A DNA stretch of 64,000 nucleotides, from assembly GCF_047948215.1 (NCBI RefSeq), contig NC_134457.1, positions 84,792,898 to 84,856,897 of the forward strand. The letters run 5' to 3'. Below are positions 36,061 to 47,330 of the stretch, piece by piece. The stretch is from Lycorma delicatula (Eukaryota; Arthropoda; Insecta; Hemiptera; Fulgoridae). The notes beneath the pieces were generated by a model. The model did no database searches and was not told the origin of the DNA. It was given only the letters and a program-made list of their open reading frames with translations. Each line of letters begins with the position of its first letter. Position 1 is the first letter of the stretch. Both the position numbers and the translations under genes were made by a program.

Positions 36061-37060
36061 TACCTAAACTAACCAGAACAAAACGGCCGGGCAGTCATGT
36101 CCGGCCGTTTTCCGACTCGGGAACAATTTGGACACGTGAGTTAGCCTCCTTCATTTTTGACCAAGCATTCTTTAACGTGATATACTTCTTTCCCACAAAA
36201 GAAACGCAACTCCTTTTCTTTGCATGTCATTGCCACGTGCCCCAACCCAAAACAACGATAACACCGACTCGCTTTAATGTAATCTTTGACCCTACGTGAC
36301 GTGAATTTTACAAAACCTCGACCTTTCTCAACAAATAACCTTCGTAATTCCTTATCACATTCAAGAATGTAGTGAAATATCAGCACTACCTCTCCTACCA
36401 GCACGAAATATGAACTTAAAAATGCTTTCGAATTCACCAGACGTATATTTCTTGTTCTGAGCACAAACAGCATCCACAAAACCTGCCTTACGCAGCTCTC
36501 GCGAAACGTCGTATGCTATCAAACGAGGTCGCAGTGACTTAGCAGGAAGACTTAAATTTGTACTGATTCACTGCCTCGTTCTGCCGCAAATTCCTCGGTG
36601 TCTTGCTATCGTCCGCCACGATCCTTACATCCTTTGAGTTTGCTTTGACGATGACAATCCTTAATGCTTGCTTCCTCGTCTTTCTTTTTCCTGTTTAGCC
36701 TCCGGTAACTACCGTTTAGATAATTCTTCAGAGGATGAATGAGGATGATATGTATGAGTGTAAATGAAGTGTAGTCTTGTACATTCTCAGTTCCACCATT
36801 CCTGAGATGTGTGGTTAATTGAAACCCAACCACCAAAGAACACCGGTATCCACGATCTAGTATTCAAATCCGTGTAAAAATACCTGGCTTTACTAGGACT
36901 TGAACGCTGTAACTCTCGACTTCCAAATCAGCTGATTTGGGAAGATGCGTTAACCATTAGACCAACCCGGTGGGTTTGCTTCCTCGTCTCCAACTTCTTA
37001 ACATCACCTTTAAATAGATCCCCTCATCATCCTTACACCCTCTTAGAAAATCTGACCGGG
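36061..37060 (-). pseudogene. R1-like LINE ORF1 (gag-like) with zinc knuckles, SINE-interrupted
   Basis: The minus strand reads, from about 37060: an acidic/basic N-part (LKVMLRSWRRGSK), an interrupting SINE, VIVKANSKDVRIVADDS, PRLIAYDVSRELRKAGF, then CYRCFGLGHVAMTC (C-X2-C-X4-H-X4-C, intact, about 36220-36262). A second knuckle has lost its first Cys, and a partial third reads CPNCSRVGKRPD (about 36100-36135). Three knuckles after an RNA-recognition-like region are the known layout of R1/Jockey-group ORF1 proteins, which coat element RNA. Frameshifts lie at about 36480 and 36600. It passes straight into the 3' UTR, so ORF2 has been deleted. Confidence 0.8.
36682..36975 (-). mobile_element. 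tRNA-derived SINE family A, copy 3
   Basis: A 294-bp copy with a perfect 14-bp target-site duplication, TTGCTTCCTCGTCT, at 36668-36681 and 36976-36989. The head on the minus strand has box A TGGTCTAATGGTTAACGC and box B GCGTTCAAGTCCTAG. It sits inside the gag reading frame of the R1-like LINE and is therefore younger. The perfect duplication makes it the least decayed of the three. Confidence 0.93.
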
Positions 37061-38917
37061 TGCAGTAGCGATTTTTCTAAAGAACTTTTGGAAACCCGCT
37101 TAAAAATAATTTTGACCGGTTTTAACCTCAGCATTGGATTTTAAAGGAAATTGTCGTTAAAGACTGTATGTTAGTATGTGCTTTTATTGTCATTTTTAAT
37201 AAATTAATAAATTTATTTAAAATGCAATTAAAATCTTTTTTTACGCAACAAATATTTACCGTTTTAATAAATTTGTATTACTTCTTTAAACAATTTTTAA
37301 AAACCTTAATTATTTCACCTATTCAACGTAAACATAAATTAGATGTCCAAATAATTTTCATTAATTTATTTGTTTGTTCTTTATATCCTCATTTATTTAT
37401 CAATTATTTCATGTGTTTACATATTAGATAATTACTGAAATTTAATCATATCTATTCTTTATTTTCATATAGTCCTTTCAGAGAATACGATAAATCGACT
37501 TGGACCGATTCCTTCTCTTAATTTTCTTTGTGCCCACACATTTTTAATTTCGAGGGTGTTGTTCCTTCTCTTGTATTCACTTTCTTCCATGGTTGATTTT
37601 TCCCTAGATCCTGCTTTTTAAGTTGCTTCTTTAAAAAGTTTTCTGTTCCTTAATACATCTGTGTTGATTTCGGCATTTTTCATATCTTTTCCTATTTTCC
37701 AGAACCATATAGGTTTGGATTTATAACTGCTTATCAGATCAGTTTTATTTTAATAATCAATTCTGTATTTTGTGGTACTGCTCTGAACAAGGTTTTACTG
37801 TGATTTTTCTTGATCTATCCAGAAAAATGACGGGGTAGGTTCAATTTTTATCCATGGAATACCATATTTATATATTTATGACGTGATTTTTATATAGTAT
37901 TAAAATCTAGCGATAAGAATAGGAGACTAATACTGTGTATTTTAATTATATACACTGTGCTTACAAAATCACTGTAACCTTGTTATCATTAATAAAAGAG
38001 TTTATTTTGGCTTGAATTTCTATAATCTCAGATTTATATTTTTTATATAATGATATACTAAACTTAACATGTAACGTTCAATCATCCTGGAAAATCTGCT
38101 GATTCCGAGATATTTGTATGCATACGAAGAATCAAATCATTGAAGGCATGTAGGAAGTAAAGAAAAGAAATCAACAAAACTAGATAATTACTTGATTCTT
38201 ATCGGTGTGCATCCTTTAGACCTTTAAAGGCACTAAAAGAAATACAAAATCATTATTGATCAAATATAGGAAATATAAACTGTTGTTCTTCGGCTAAATA
38301 TTAAATACCACAATTCAAATCGTTAGGTAGGGTTTGGTTTAAATAGGTCAGTACAGTCAAGATAATGTGAAATCTTTCTAAGTTATTTAATGAAATTTCT
38401 GTGTTTATAACAAAACTTTCTAATGTGGTGAGCATTACAGAGATAAGACGCTTATTGGCGATCCTCGTTTGTAAGTGAACAAATTAACAGCTCAACTGAA
38501 TACGCTATATAATTCTTTCGTTTAAACCTTCCGTCATTTAAATAACTGAAAATTATGATTGCTATTACAAATTACTTGTTTTGTAATCGAATACATAATA
38601 TAGAAAATTTCTGATAATTGTTTCTTGTAAAAATGTAAAGATACCAAATGTACCTTCTACTAAGATACTTCGTCTTAAGATGTAACAAAATATAGTTTTA
38701 AACATCTCAAATAATTTTTGTTTGGTTATTTGAACAAAAATATAATAATAGTTAAAACCTTTTAAAATTTAACCCCTGTATCTGTAGTAAAGGTTAAAAT
38801 TAAAGTTATTTTATCATAGTAACACTTCATTTACACAGGTATGATAAAAAACAATCTCAAATGATTGTTCAAAAGAAAGAATTTGTTAAAATCATGTAAT
38901 TCAAATTTTCATGGGAA
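37061..38917. other. No gene seen
   Basis: AT-rich. The open frame 37168-37431 is compositional. No motif or repeat recognised. Confidence 0.55.
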
Positions 38918-38970
38918 AACGTTTATTATCTAGGGATAATAAACGTTCTTATCTAGGGATAATAAACGTT
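38918..38970. repeat. Palindrome with a 23-bp tandem echo
   Basis: AACGTTTATTATC, loop TAGG, then the exact reverse complement at 38935-38947. The right half with its loop (TTATCTAGGGATAATAAACG) recurs 23 bp further on. The nine bases TAGGGATAA are shared with the I-SceI site, which I regard as chance. Confidence 0.85.
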
Positions 38971-39029
38971 TTCAATCTTAATACAATTTTAAAACTGTTC
39001 CCATTCAGAATAAGATTTATTCACGGATA

Positions 39030-40010
39030 AAAAAAGCAACTGCCCCAGAATTTGCTTGGATGGATCAAGGGAAACGGTGGTAAAATCTTAACTACAGCAG
39101 CATCACAAAATACATAGTTGTAAGATTATAATATTATAAGAATTAATACATAATTATAAGATTTAAAAAAACTGATGTGGCAACACATGACTTCCTTGTA
39201 CGCCTATTAAATTACATATACACATTTTTTTACAATCAGAAGTTAATAATTATTAATAAAACAATATATTTAAATTTAAAAAAAGTAAAGGAAATGAAGT
39301 CGGATTCAAACCGATGTGCCTTCCCCTTGAACGATCCAAATATATCATTAATTAAAATTTCATTTGGCTATAACTCTGGAACCAATGAAAATAAGTTCCA
39401 CTTATGAATCTTTGAAAAGCTGTCAATCAGGGCTTATTACAGCAGTTAAAAAAAGTTCAAAATCCAAATCTTTTTTTGGATTTTGGGCTTTTTTGGACAC
39501 TTTTGGTCAAGTCGATTGCAAACAAAAGGGAAGGTGCATAACTAGATGTTACAACAGTTCTAAATCCAAAATTTCAACAGCCTACAGCTAATAATTTTTG
39601 AGTAATGCGAGATACGTACGTACATACACACACACGTACGTACAGACGTCAAGCCGAAACTAGTCAAAATTGATTCAGGGACGGTCAAAATGGATATTTC
39701 CGTTCAAATCTGGAAACCAAAATTTTTCGCGATAACACTTCGTTTACTTTGAACAAGGAAGTAAAAATAAATAAAAATATAAAAATAATAAATTGTTAAA
39801 TAATTTTAAAGATAAAAATAAAATGCATAAAATTTAATATTAAGATTAATACTGCGTATGAAGTTATCAATATAATAAACAATGAATCAGTATAGCGTAC
39901 AATACTACACATGAAGGTATCAAATATAAAAAACATTAATACAAATTATTAACAATTCAGAAAACTTTAAATAACGTTGTTTGAACGCATATAATGAACA
40001 GAATGCAGAA
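39030..40010 (+). repeat. Dispersed repeat D, copy 3, split by repeat C
   Basis: The left part (39035-39170) has TTGGATGGATCAAGG and AGCAGCATCACAAAATA, matching 3585-3665. The right part (39770-40010) has CATGAAGGTATCAAATATAAAA, AATTCAGAAAACTTTAAATAA and TTTGAACGCATAT, matching the D ends at 24200 and 3840. The 39175-39768 segment is a separate repeat lying between the two halves. Confidence 0.65.
39175..39768 (-). mobile_element. Dispersed repeat C, copy 3, longest form
   Basis: Inserted in repeat D. The left end, GACTTCCTTGTACGCC, and the right end, whose reverse complement is TTACTTCCTTGTTCAAAG, form a short inverted repeat around ACTTCCTTGT. The left third holds the box B-like GGATTCAAACCGATGTG (minus strand). 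The rest reads GGCTATAACTCTGGAACCAATGA, a near-palindromic CCAAATCTTTTTTTGGATTTTGG, a CGTACGTACATACACACACACGTACGTAC microsatellite at about 39616-39643, and GGATATTTCCGTTCAAATCTG. Non-coding. Other copies are shorter and lack the right part. Confidence 0.6.
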
Positions 40011-42954
40011 AATTCAACATTTTTCTTTTAATTTTTACTATTTAAATTTCATTGATAAAGTAAATTATCTTTCAATAATTTACAACCTGATTTGGATTTT
40101 CAAGATATATTTTTTATGGCTTGCTCGAATAAACAATATGAGTAGATTTTCATATCAGAATGGGTATGTTGTATAGTATCATACAGTATCATTTGTTATT
40201 ATACACTATCACCTACATTTGGAGAGATTCCAAAAATGTTCCGGTTAATTATCATTCCATATTTTATCAATTTTATATTTTACAGTAAAAAATAAAGTTA
40301 AGATAAAAATTCTAAACCTAAGTTATCCTTATGTTAAAAAAAAAAAAATTTAATTATTACACGTTTCACCTAAAATATTTCAGTTTAACTCAGTAAATGC
40401 TGGGAATGATTGTTCCAAACAATACCACTTGCGTTTGCATCAATATGCTAGTTCTTTGTCTGAATATTACTTCATTTCCACTTTCTTGAAAAATTAAGTT
40501 TATTCAGATACAATTTTTAAATGCAAACAAATTAAACATATTCATAAATTTTTATGTTTATCTATTAGAATATTTCAAAATTATATATTCTTGTTACTGT
40601 AACTGGAAATCAGAAATCTAAGTTCGCTTAAATTAGATTTTTTTCATTTGCATAAAACATTATTTAATTAGTTTGAATAATTAACATGTATTAAATAAAC
40701 ACTATTTAATAGTTTGTTTAATAGTTTTCTTTATTTTTACAAAAAACAAATATTGCTTCAAAAGGATGTTTAGAATTTTTTGTAAAATTTATAACGATGT
40801 ACAAATTTCTCTTAATTAATTTTTTTTGTTTTGGATATTAAAAATAATTTTCATGAAAGCATTTCACTCTTTCTTGTTTATGCATCCATTTAACGAATAT
40901 TTAAAAAAATTAAAGTAAAATAAAAAGCAAACTTTATCAGACGCATTTTAAAAGTAAATATTATCAAAATTAATTTTTAAAAAATAAAATAAAAAGGAGT
41001 ATTTTATACTTTTTGATCGTTAGAATAAATATAATTAAAGAATATAATTTTTGGATTGGAGCATCGTTAGGAATTGGAAAGAACTAACATCCCTTTGCTT
41101 CGAGCATAAATTACTCTAAAGATCTGTCGACTCCCTCACAGGAGTTACTAATAATAAGCTTCATCTATCCTGAATAAAGTTTCCCCAATCATCTTAGAAA
41201 TCGTGGTTGGAATAGACATCAACTTATCGGAAAGGCCTTGAAACAATCGTGTAGGTGGGTTTGTTTGTTTTACTTCGCGGTCTCTTTATGAGTAAATTTA
41301 TCTGTTCCCTTTATTCGACTCCTCTTCCCTAATTTTTCTGGAGCTTTGTTTAAACTCCTACTGATCTTGCTTATAGTGCGGGTGCTTATATCGATATCTT
41401 ATTGTGCCCTTCGTTTATCAGTGTTTATCAGTGTTATTGTGGCCTTCGTTTGTTTTGTGTTTTAACAGGAAAGGCGGTACGACCTAAAGGCATTTCCTTT
41501 AGTTTGATCGTACTAATGCCACTAAACAAGTTACCATAGTAGAAGCCTGATAAATCCGACATAATGAAACTATCTGTTATATATACTAAAAATTCTATTT
41601 ATTATTCATTTGAACTGATCAGCTTGTAATTTATTTTTTAAGTAAGCCATTATCAGAATGAAAATATTTTTCAATCTGTATCACAAAGGTAGGCAGAAAA
41701 TTATTAGATTTTTTTTATACAACTATTCTGAAATACTACCATTTTGACTTTTCCCCGTTCAAATAGCTGGAATTTTCAGTAATATCGTTACCAGGATTTT
41801 TCATTTATTTTTATTTTTAAACATTTAATTCTAATTAAAGAAATAAATGAAATTTTCTTTATAAGCTATCAACAGAAAGAGTGATAGCTTTTGTAAAGAA
41901 ATGAAATAAGTTAGGATAAGGGTATTGTATCGGCTTAGGAAGAAATGAAATGAGAAGTCTTATACAAGATACACTGTTGCCGAGTTGATTCTATAGGTGG
42001 TGAAATAGACGGAGTATAAAGTATTATAGAATGAGATAGAGAATAAGAAAATGGCTATCTCATTCCCTCGATCCCTCATCAATTTCTTGTTTACATTACT
42101 ATTCATAAGGTCTTTTCTGCTATCCGGCCAGTCGTCAAATATTCTTTTTTTATCTAAGATTCATCAGTATAAATTAAAAACTCTAAATTATAAAATAATC
42201 CAGTAAATATACAATTTTAAAATCGATTGAAACTTATTTGCAAAATTTACAAAACTGCAGCACTGCATTATAATCAAGTATAAGTTTACAAGTATAATTT
42301 ATCTTACATAGATTTCTTCTTTTTTTTTGTTAACACAATGGTTAAAATATCAGTGGTTTAAAAATTATTTAAACATCTGAACGTTTTCAGTGAGTTGTTT
42401 ACAATAATCAGAAATCACCATATCATGTACATAATATTAAAATGTATTTTACGAGTAATAAAAACTGATATATTTTTTAATATAACCACATCATTAATAA
42501 AGCTAAAACCGATTAAATCTTAAGATACATTTTAATACAAATTTATTACTACAACAGGTGCTGTAGATGGCAGCCGACTTCAAGCTATGTTTGTTCATTA
42601 ATAAATTGCTTATAGTACGTTATATTTATAAATCAAATTTCTCTAGTAGCTGATATTTATGATTTAATTTTATTTTAAAATTATATAAATTATTTAAATC
42701 CTCTTCAAACATAAACTGTTTTTTTTTATGTTTAGAAACATGACATTCGTAATTTGAATGAAAACTTTCAGCTTTTATTTTTACATTTTTAGTTGTTATA
42801 CCGATGTAAAGTTATATAATATTTTCCTTCTTTAGTTATGTTTTTTCTTTTTCTATTGTAAGTATTGTTAAAATTTTATTTTCTTTATTAAATGCTAATT
42901 TTAAATGATTTCTATTTATGATTTTTTTAAATGATTTCTATTCAAAACTGCTTT
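40011..42954. other. No gene seen
   Basis: AT-rich. The segment 41050-41560 is somewhat GC-richer, with related phrases ATTGTGCCCTTCGTTT and ATTGTGGCCTTCGTTTG around a doubled TTTATCAGTG. It ends in a hairpin-prone GGCGGTACGACCTAAAGGCATTTCCTTTAG. It may be a TE end, but no motif supports a class. Confidence 0.5.
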
Positions 42955-43716
42955 AACGATCTTATTCGTAAGGGCAGACAATAAAAGTTTGGGAAATTGC
43001 TTAAATTTGTAGTGCAAATATCAGCACTGTCCATTCCGTTATATTATTCCATAAGATTCAAAATTTACATTTGTACGGAACTTAAACAACTATCTTTAGC
43101 GGAAGATAATGTTTTTTTCTAATCGCATAATGGCTTACGATGAAACTTAGATTCATCATTTTGAGCCGGAATCCAAACGTCAGAGTATGGAATAGAAACA
43201 TCAAAGTTCGCTTGTCAGGAAAAAATTCAAAACCTACGTACGCTTCAGCCGCTAAAGGGATGGTAACTAACGGTGTGTTTGGACTATAAAGGTCCATTGT
43301 ACTGCGATTATTTGAAATAACTACGTATAATCAACGGCGAGTTCTATAGTGACGTATTAGAAAATATTGTGAGTCCGTGAAACCCGCAATGAGAATGCAT
43401 CCTGGTTCTCTCTCAAAAATTATAATTCTTCTGCATGATAATGACCGTTCCCATACCGCTCAGAAGATTTCTCAAAAACCTTTTACGTGGCACCAAGTTC
43501 AAAAATAGTGACCCGATCAAAAATACGGTTCAAGAATGGGTCAGACACCAAAGTGAACAACTCTTTACTGCTGGAATAAGAAAGCTCATAGAAAGATAGT
43601 ACACGTGTCTAAATTTAATTTGGGATTACGTTGAAAAGTAGAGTAAGTTTCATTGTTATTAAATAAATAAGAGTTTTTCTAGTTCATATGTCTCTATTTA
43701 TTGAACGACCGTCGTA
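42955..43716 (+). mobile_element. Mariner-like element 2, 5'-truncated
   Basis: Homologous to the element at 29778. It starts within the helix-turn-helix region (AGTTTGGGAAATTGCTTAAATTTGTAGTGC matches 30323-30350), then gives DET, a stop, and IHHFEPESKRQSME at 43139-43185. This is a better-preserved first catalytic block than in copy 1, although the Trp codon of DETW is now TAG. A KGPLY-like block and ILLHDNDRSHTAQK follow at about 43428-43470, the second catalytic Asp. It ends with an inverted terminus, TATTTATTGAACGACCGTCGT, at about 43692-43712. It lacks the 5' terminal repeat. Confidence 0.82.
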
Positions 43717-44111
43717 ATTCTAATATTATTGAATTTTAAAAGATTTTTCTTATTTAGAAAAAAAATTTCTCTCCATTCAGAGACTATTAAAAATCTCAAT
43801 ATTTCCGAAGAGGACTGCTTATTTTTGGACTCCCAGGTCTTCTATTTTTCTAGCTTCCCCAAATTAACAAAACTACAAATATGCGATTTTAAACATTGTC
43901 TTTTTGAAAAAGTATAAAACAAAAAATAAATCAAAATCCAATAATACAGAAAGAGTGTAATATTCAGTGGTGAATTAGTGATTTAGGCTTCAATTGAAAA
44001 GAAAATCTGGAACGTTTTCAGTCAATATAAGATTGAATACGGCAGCAGTTAATAACAGTTATACAGTAAAAATAACAGGTTGTTGCTTAGTAAAGATTAT
44101 ATAGTTGATAA
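43717..44111. other. No gene seen
   Basis: AT-rich. The small open frame 43729-43917 has no motif. Confidence 0.55.
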
Positions 44112-44185
44112 TAATTGTTCTTGTAGCGTGTGAAAAACAACCTTACCGGGATTCGAACCGGGATCTTCCAGATGAGTAAAATATA
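44112..44185 (-). mobile_element. tRNA-derived SINE family B, 3' half of head
   Basis: On the minus strand CATCTGGAAGATCCCGGTTCGAATCCCGG gives a perfect box B with its T stem, then TAAGGTTGTTTTTCACACGCTACAAGAA. The trailing TTTTTCACACGYTAC is shared with 47231. The box A half is missing, so the copy is truncated. Confidence 0.7.
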
Positions 44186-44959
44186 AAATATCATTATTTC
44201 ATTTTTAGGCGTAAAATGTTTTTATACTAAAAAATAAATTTAACCCTGTAGGCTGAAAGGGGGAGGCTTCGATTTGAACAACAAAAAATAAGTGTGAGTG
44301 TTTTTTGAACAATAAAGTATTAAACAGAATATCACGAACGGGGAAAATGTATTTAAATATATACTTTTAGCAGCATTATTTTTGTTTACAACTGTAAAAA
44401 AAAGCCAAATGTAAAGGCGTCCAGGCTTAGATAAACACGGTATGAACGCCCTGTTTACAAACGTTGTCAATAAACATACCCTCCTCCCCCACGCACATCA
44501 AGCAGCCCTTCAGCCGTTTAGTCGATCCCAATATAGCCTATGTTTAATATTATTAATTTGGAAGTAAACTTTTTAATATTAATGAATTTTTTATTATCTC
44601 TTTAATATTATACTGAATACTTTTTCATTTACCATTAAAAATTTACCAAAACTGTGCGCATGTAATATAAATTTTAAATATTATTTTACTATTTACAATG
44701 TACATTTGTAAATCATCAATTTATAAACTATTCATTTTGCTCGCGAATTGGAGTCTGTGAAAAGAGAACATTTATAAAATTAAACAAATAAAAATGTGAG
44801 AAATTTTATTTTTCAATAAAAATATAGGGATTAACAATGTTTTCTGTTATTATAAATTGAATTAAAAAAAAAAAAACAGAGAAATTTGAGGATGAGGATC
44901 AAATATTAACTCGCATTGCTGTCATGCTCTATTTTTTACTATGACTAACATAATCAACG
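44186..44959. other. No gene seen
   Basis: AT-rich. The minus-strand open frame 44240-44470 has no motif. Confidence 0.55.
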
Positions 44960-45535
44960 CCCAGCAAAAATTACTAAAGATAGATTGATGAAAATTGGTG
45001 TACACCTTCTTCTTACGGTATAAGTGTACATTAAGAAATTATTTTTTGAAATTCCGAGATTAAAGGATTAAAATGGAATAACAATTAAATTTATTTTTTA
45101 TTTTTTTTTAATTCGTCGGCAAGAAATAAAAATATCAGCTTGATTTTTGTTGCGTATAATATTCATGTGAATATCAAAAAAAAATTTCTAGATTTTTTAA
45201 ATTCCAATTTTAAAGGGTTAAAATGGATTTTTGAATAATTTTGAGACTTGGCTATTTTTTTTTAATTTCTCGGTAAAAAGTGAAGATATCAACTTAATTT
45301 TTTGTAAGTGTAATCTTCTTTTGAATATCTAAAAACAATTTTTTGGGGTTTTTTTTCGAAATTCAGCCTTGAAAGGTGTGAAGAAAGTTATTAAATGTTG
45401 AATAATGATTGCAATTTTCTCCGTTTCCGACTATAATAAAAGAGGTATTCACTAAATTTGGGCTTGCAATACTCTTCAGCATACAAGCTAAAACAATTTT
45501 CGGATTTTTTTAATTTCGATTTCTTTTAAGGGGTG
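44960..45535 (+). repeat. Degenerate tandem array, about 155-bp period
   Basis: Three to four diverged units repeat the order TCGGYAARAA, ATATCARCTTRATTTTT, a YATTYATGTGAATATC-type phrase, AAAAACAATTTYT, GAAATTC.GA, and AAAGGRTTAAAATGG. Clear anchors are at 45115 and 45270. The outer units are weaker. Non-coding; likely TE-internal or an old satellite. Confidence 0.6.
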
Positions 45536-45654
45536 CGACCGTTTACGGCGAAGCGGCTCAACATTGATATTGTACAGAAAAACAATGACCCTGATTCTAC
45601 AGTCCCTAAGCTTGATTTGTAAATATTGTTCAATAACATAGTATTAATTCAAAA

Positions 45655-45970
45655 TTTATTTGGTTGATGAGTTGGCAGCTAGTGTGGGTCACGAAGTGTT
45701 ACTCCTTCCACCACACTTCAATTTAAACTAATTGAACTTCTGAGGGCCCAGATTAAAAGAGATGTTGCTGATAGAAACAATATTTTAAAATAAAAGATGT
45801 TGCTGAATGATGCCATTGAACGTGTAACCACTGTCAACTGGGTTAGGTTTGTCTGAAAAACTTCAGGAAGACGATTTTCTTAAAGAAGGGTGCGAAAAAA
45901 AACAATGTACTGTTTTCATATTAATTTCCGTAACGACGAAGACAGTGAACCTGAGGATTTGTAAGAGTTA
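45655..45970 (+). pseudogene. IS630/Tc1-like DDE transposase, C-terminal part
   Basis: The plus strand reads VDELAASVGHEVLLLPPH from 45664. After one frame change it reads QFKLIELLRAQIKRDVADRN. This corresponds to the 'H.V..LPPYHC.FNPIE.IWA..K' block of DDE_3-type transposases, with the third catalytic Glu kept but NPIE altered to KLIE. Next come LLNDAIERVTTVNW and an acidic end, RNDEDSEPEDL. The acidic Asp/Ser tail is typical of one insect family. The N-terminal two thirds are absent. Same family type as 48491-49140. Confidence 0.7.
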
Positions 45971-47230
45971 TTTATTTTTTTTATTTTAAGATTGTAAAAT
46001 AAACGAAATTTTTATACTTTACGGAAATTTTGTGATCAAATTAAGTAAACTATGTTTAATTTTTTTTTAAATGCAGTGCCGTTGTACATCAGAAACAATC
46101 GTATTATTCAAGTGATGTAAATTTAAGTGATAATTTATTTAACCACCTTTCAGTGAATAAGTTTGAGTGATCAACATCGTAGTTGCGAAGATTTACATCG
46201 AAATTTCCCGATATAAAAGAAAGCTGTTTTGGCTAGGTCAGTAATTTACTAAATTATAACAGTTATTATACTTATTTTATTTGAATTGTTTTTAGAATAA
46301 GCCTGTAAGAAATAAAGGTTGATTAATATTCTCTTATCGTAACTGCTTTCCGTGACTTTGATTCATCGTTCACGCAATGGAAAAAATTATTTATGTATAA
46401 TTTTTATAATCCTACATTATACTTATGCCTACAGCAGTATTTATCAATAACTTACGTGAAATAATGTGACAGTAAAACCAAAACTATACATAAACGTTCT
46501 TAATTCTACAATTATTTTAGTTCTGTAGAAATAAAAACATTTCAAATTATTATTGCAAAGATGATTATCTTATTTAGATTAGATTATTTTATTCTAAGAT
46601 ATGCTTTCACTTATTACAATATGAATTTTACAGAAATTAGACAGAGAGTAAAACATTGCTTACTGTTTTAAATTCCTGTGTCTGAGAGAACGTAATTTAT
46701 GTCTGTATGAACTGAGATCCTATAGCGGGAACTGAATGCTGCGCGCGCAACCCGCCTATATTAATGGTAACGAGTATAGTGATTTTAGAAGCATGATTTG
46801 TCTTACTGTGATTCATTAGCGAAAAAAATTAACCCGTTAAATTTTATGTGAACACTCTCTTCAAGTCGTGCTGAAAGAAATTGTTTAAAGTAATTTATAA
46901 GTAAAAGACATCTTAATTTTATTTACTTCACTCTTTCTCCAGTAAAACAGCCCTTCGCCTAATTAAGTTTACCTTGTTCCTTTTTTGTTTTAGTTTTTTT
47001 ATCATAAATGAATTTTTGTAGCGTGTGAAAAAATACCAACCATCTCTGTGATTTTTTTTCACAATTAAATATCTAAATCTGTTTGCTACGAACAAATGAA
47101 TAGAAGTGTTGAATTTCTGTAATTGAATAGTAGATGAAAAAGCTCAATAGCAATTAACTCCTCTATATAACCTTTATACTGGCTGGCATCCTGTAACAAT
47201 TGCCTGTGAATGTTAGTGAAATGAATTTTT
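45971..47230. other. No gene seen; small SINE fragment
   Basis: AT-rich. TTTTGTAGCGTGTGAAAAAATA at about 47016-47038 matches the tail of SINE family B (minus strand) and is a short orphan fragment. A GC-rich spot, CTGCGCGCGCAACCCGCC, lies at 46739-46756. Confidence 0.55.
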
Positions 47231-47330
47231 GGTAACGTGTGAAAAAAGGGCATGCCTGATCGGGACTTGAATCCAGAACCTCCGAATGAAAAGCAAAGAC
47301 GGTATCACTTCGCCACGGAGAGCGGTTAAA
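47231..47330 (-). mobile_element. tRNA-derived SINE family B, full head
   Basis: The minus strand reads CTCTCCGTGGCGAAGTGATACC (box A-like) and, about 40 nt on, GAGGTTCTGGATTCAAGTCCCGA (box B), then CAGGCATGCCC and the family tail TTTTTTCACACGTTACC. Box A to box B spacing is tRNA-like. It is the most complete head of this family in the window. No functional tRNA is proposed, since the anticodon arm is irregular. Confidence 0.75.

Noticed and set aside
38926..38948. TAGGGATAA, resembling part of the I-SceI homing endonuclease site
   Set aside because: Only nine of eighteen bases match, and the sequence is explained by a palindrome with a tandem echo.
46690..46760. Possible tRNA-like segment around CTGCGCGCGCAACCCGCC
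   Set aside because: The box B match is poor and no cloverleaf can be drawn; not called as a SINE.
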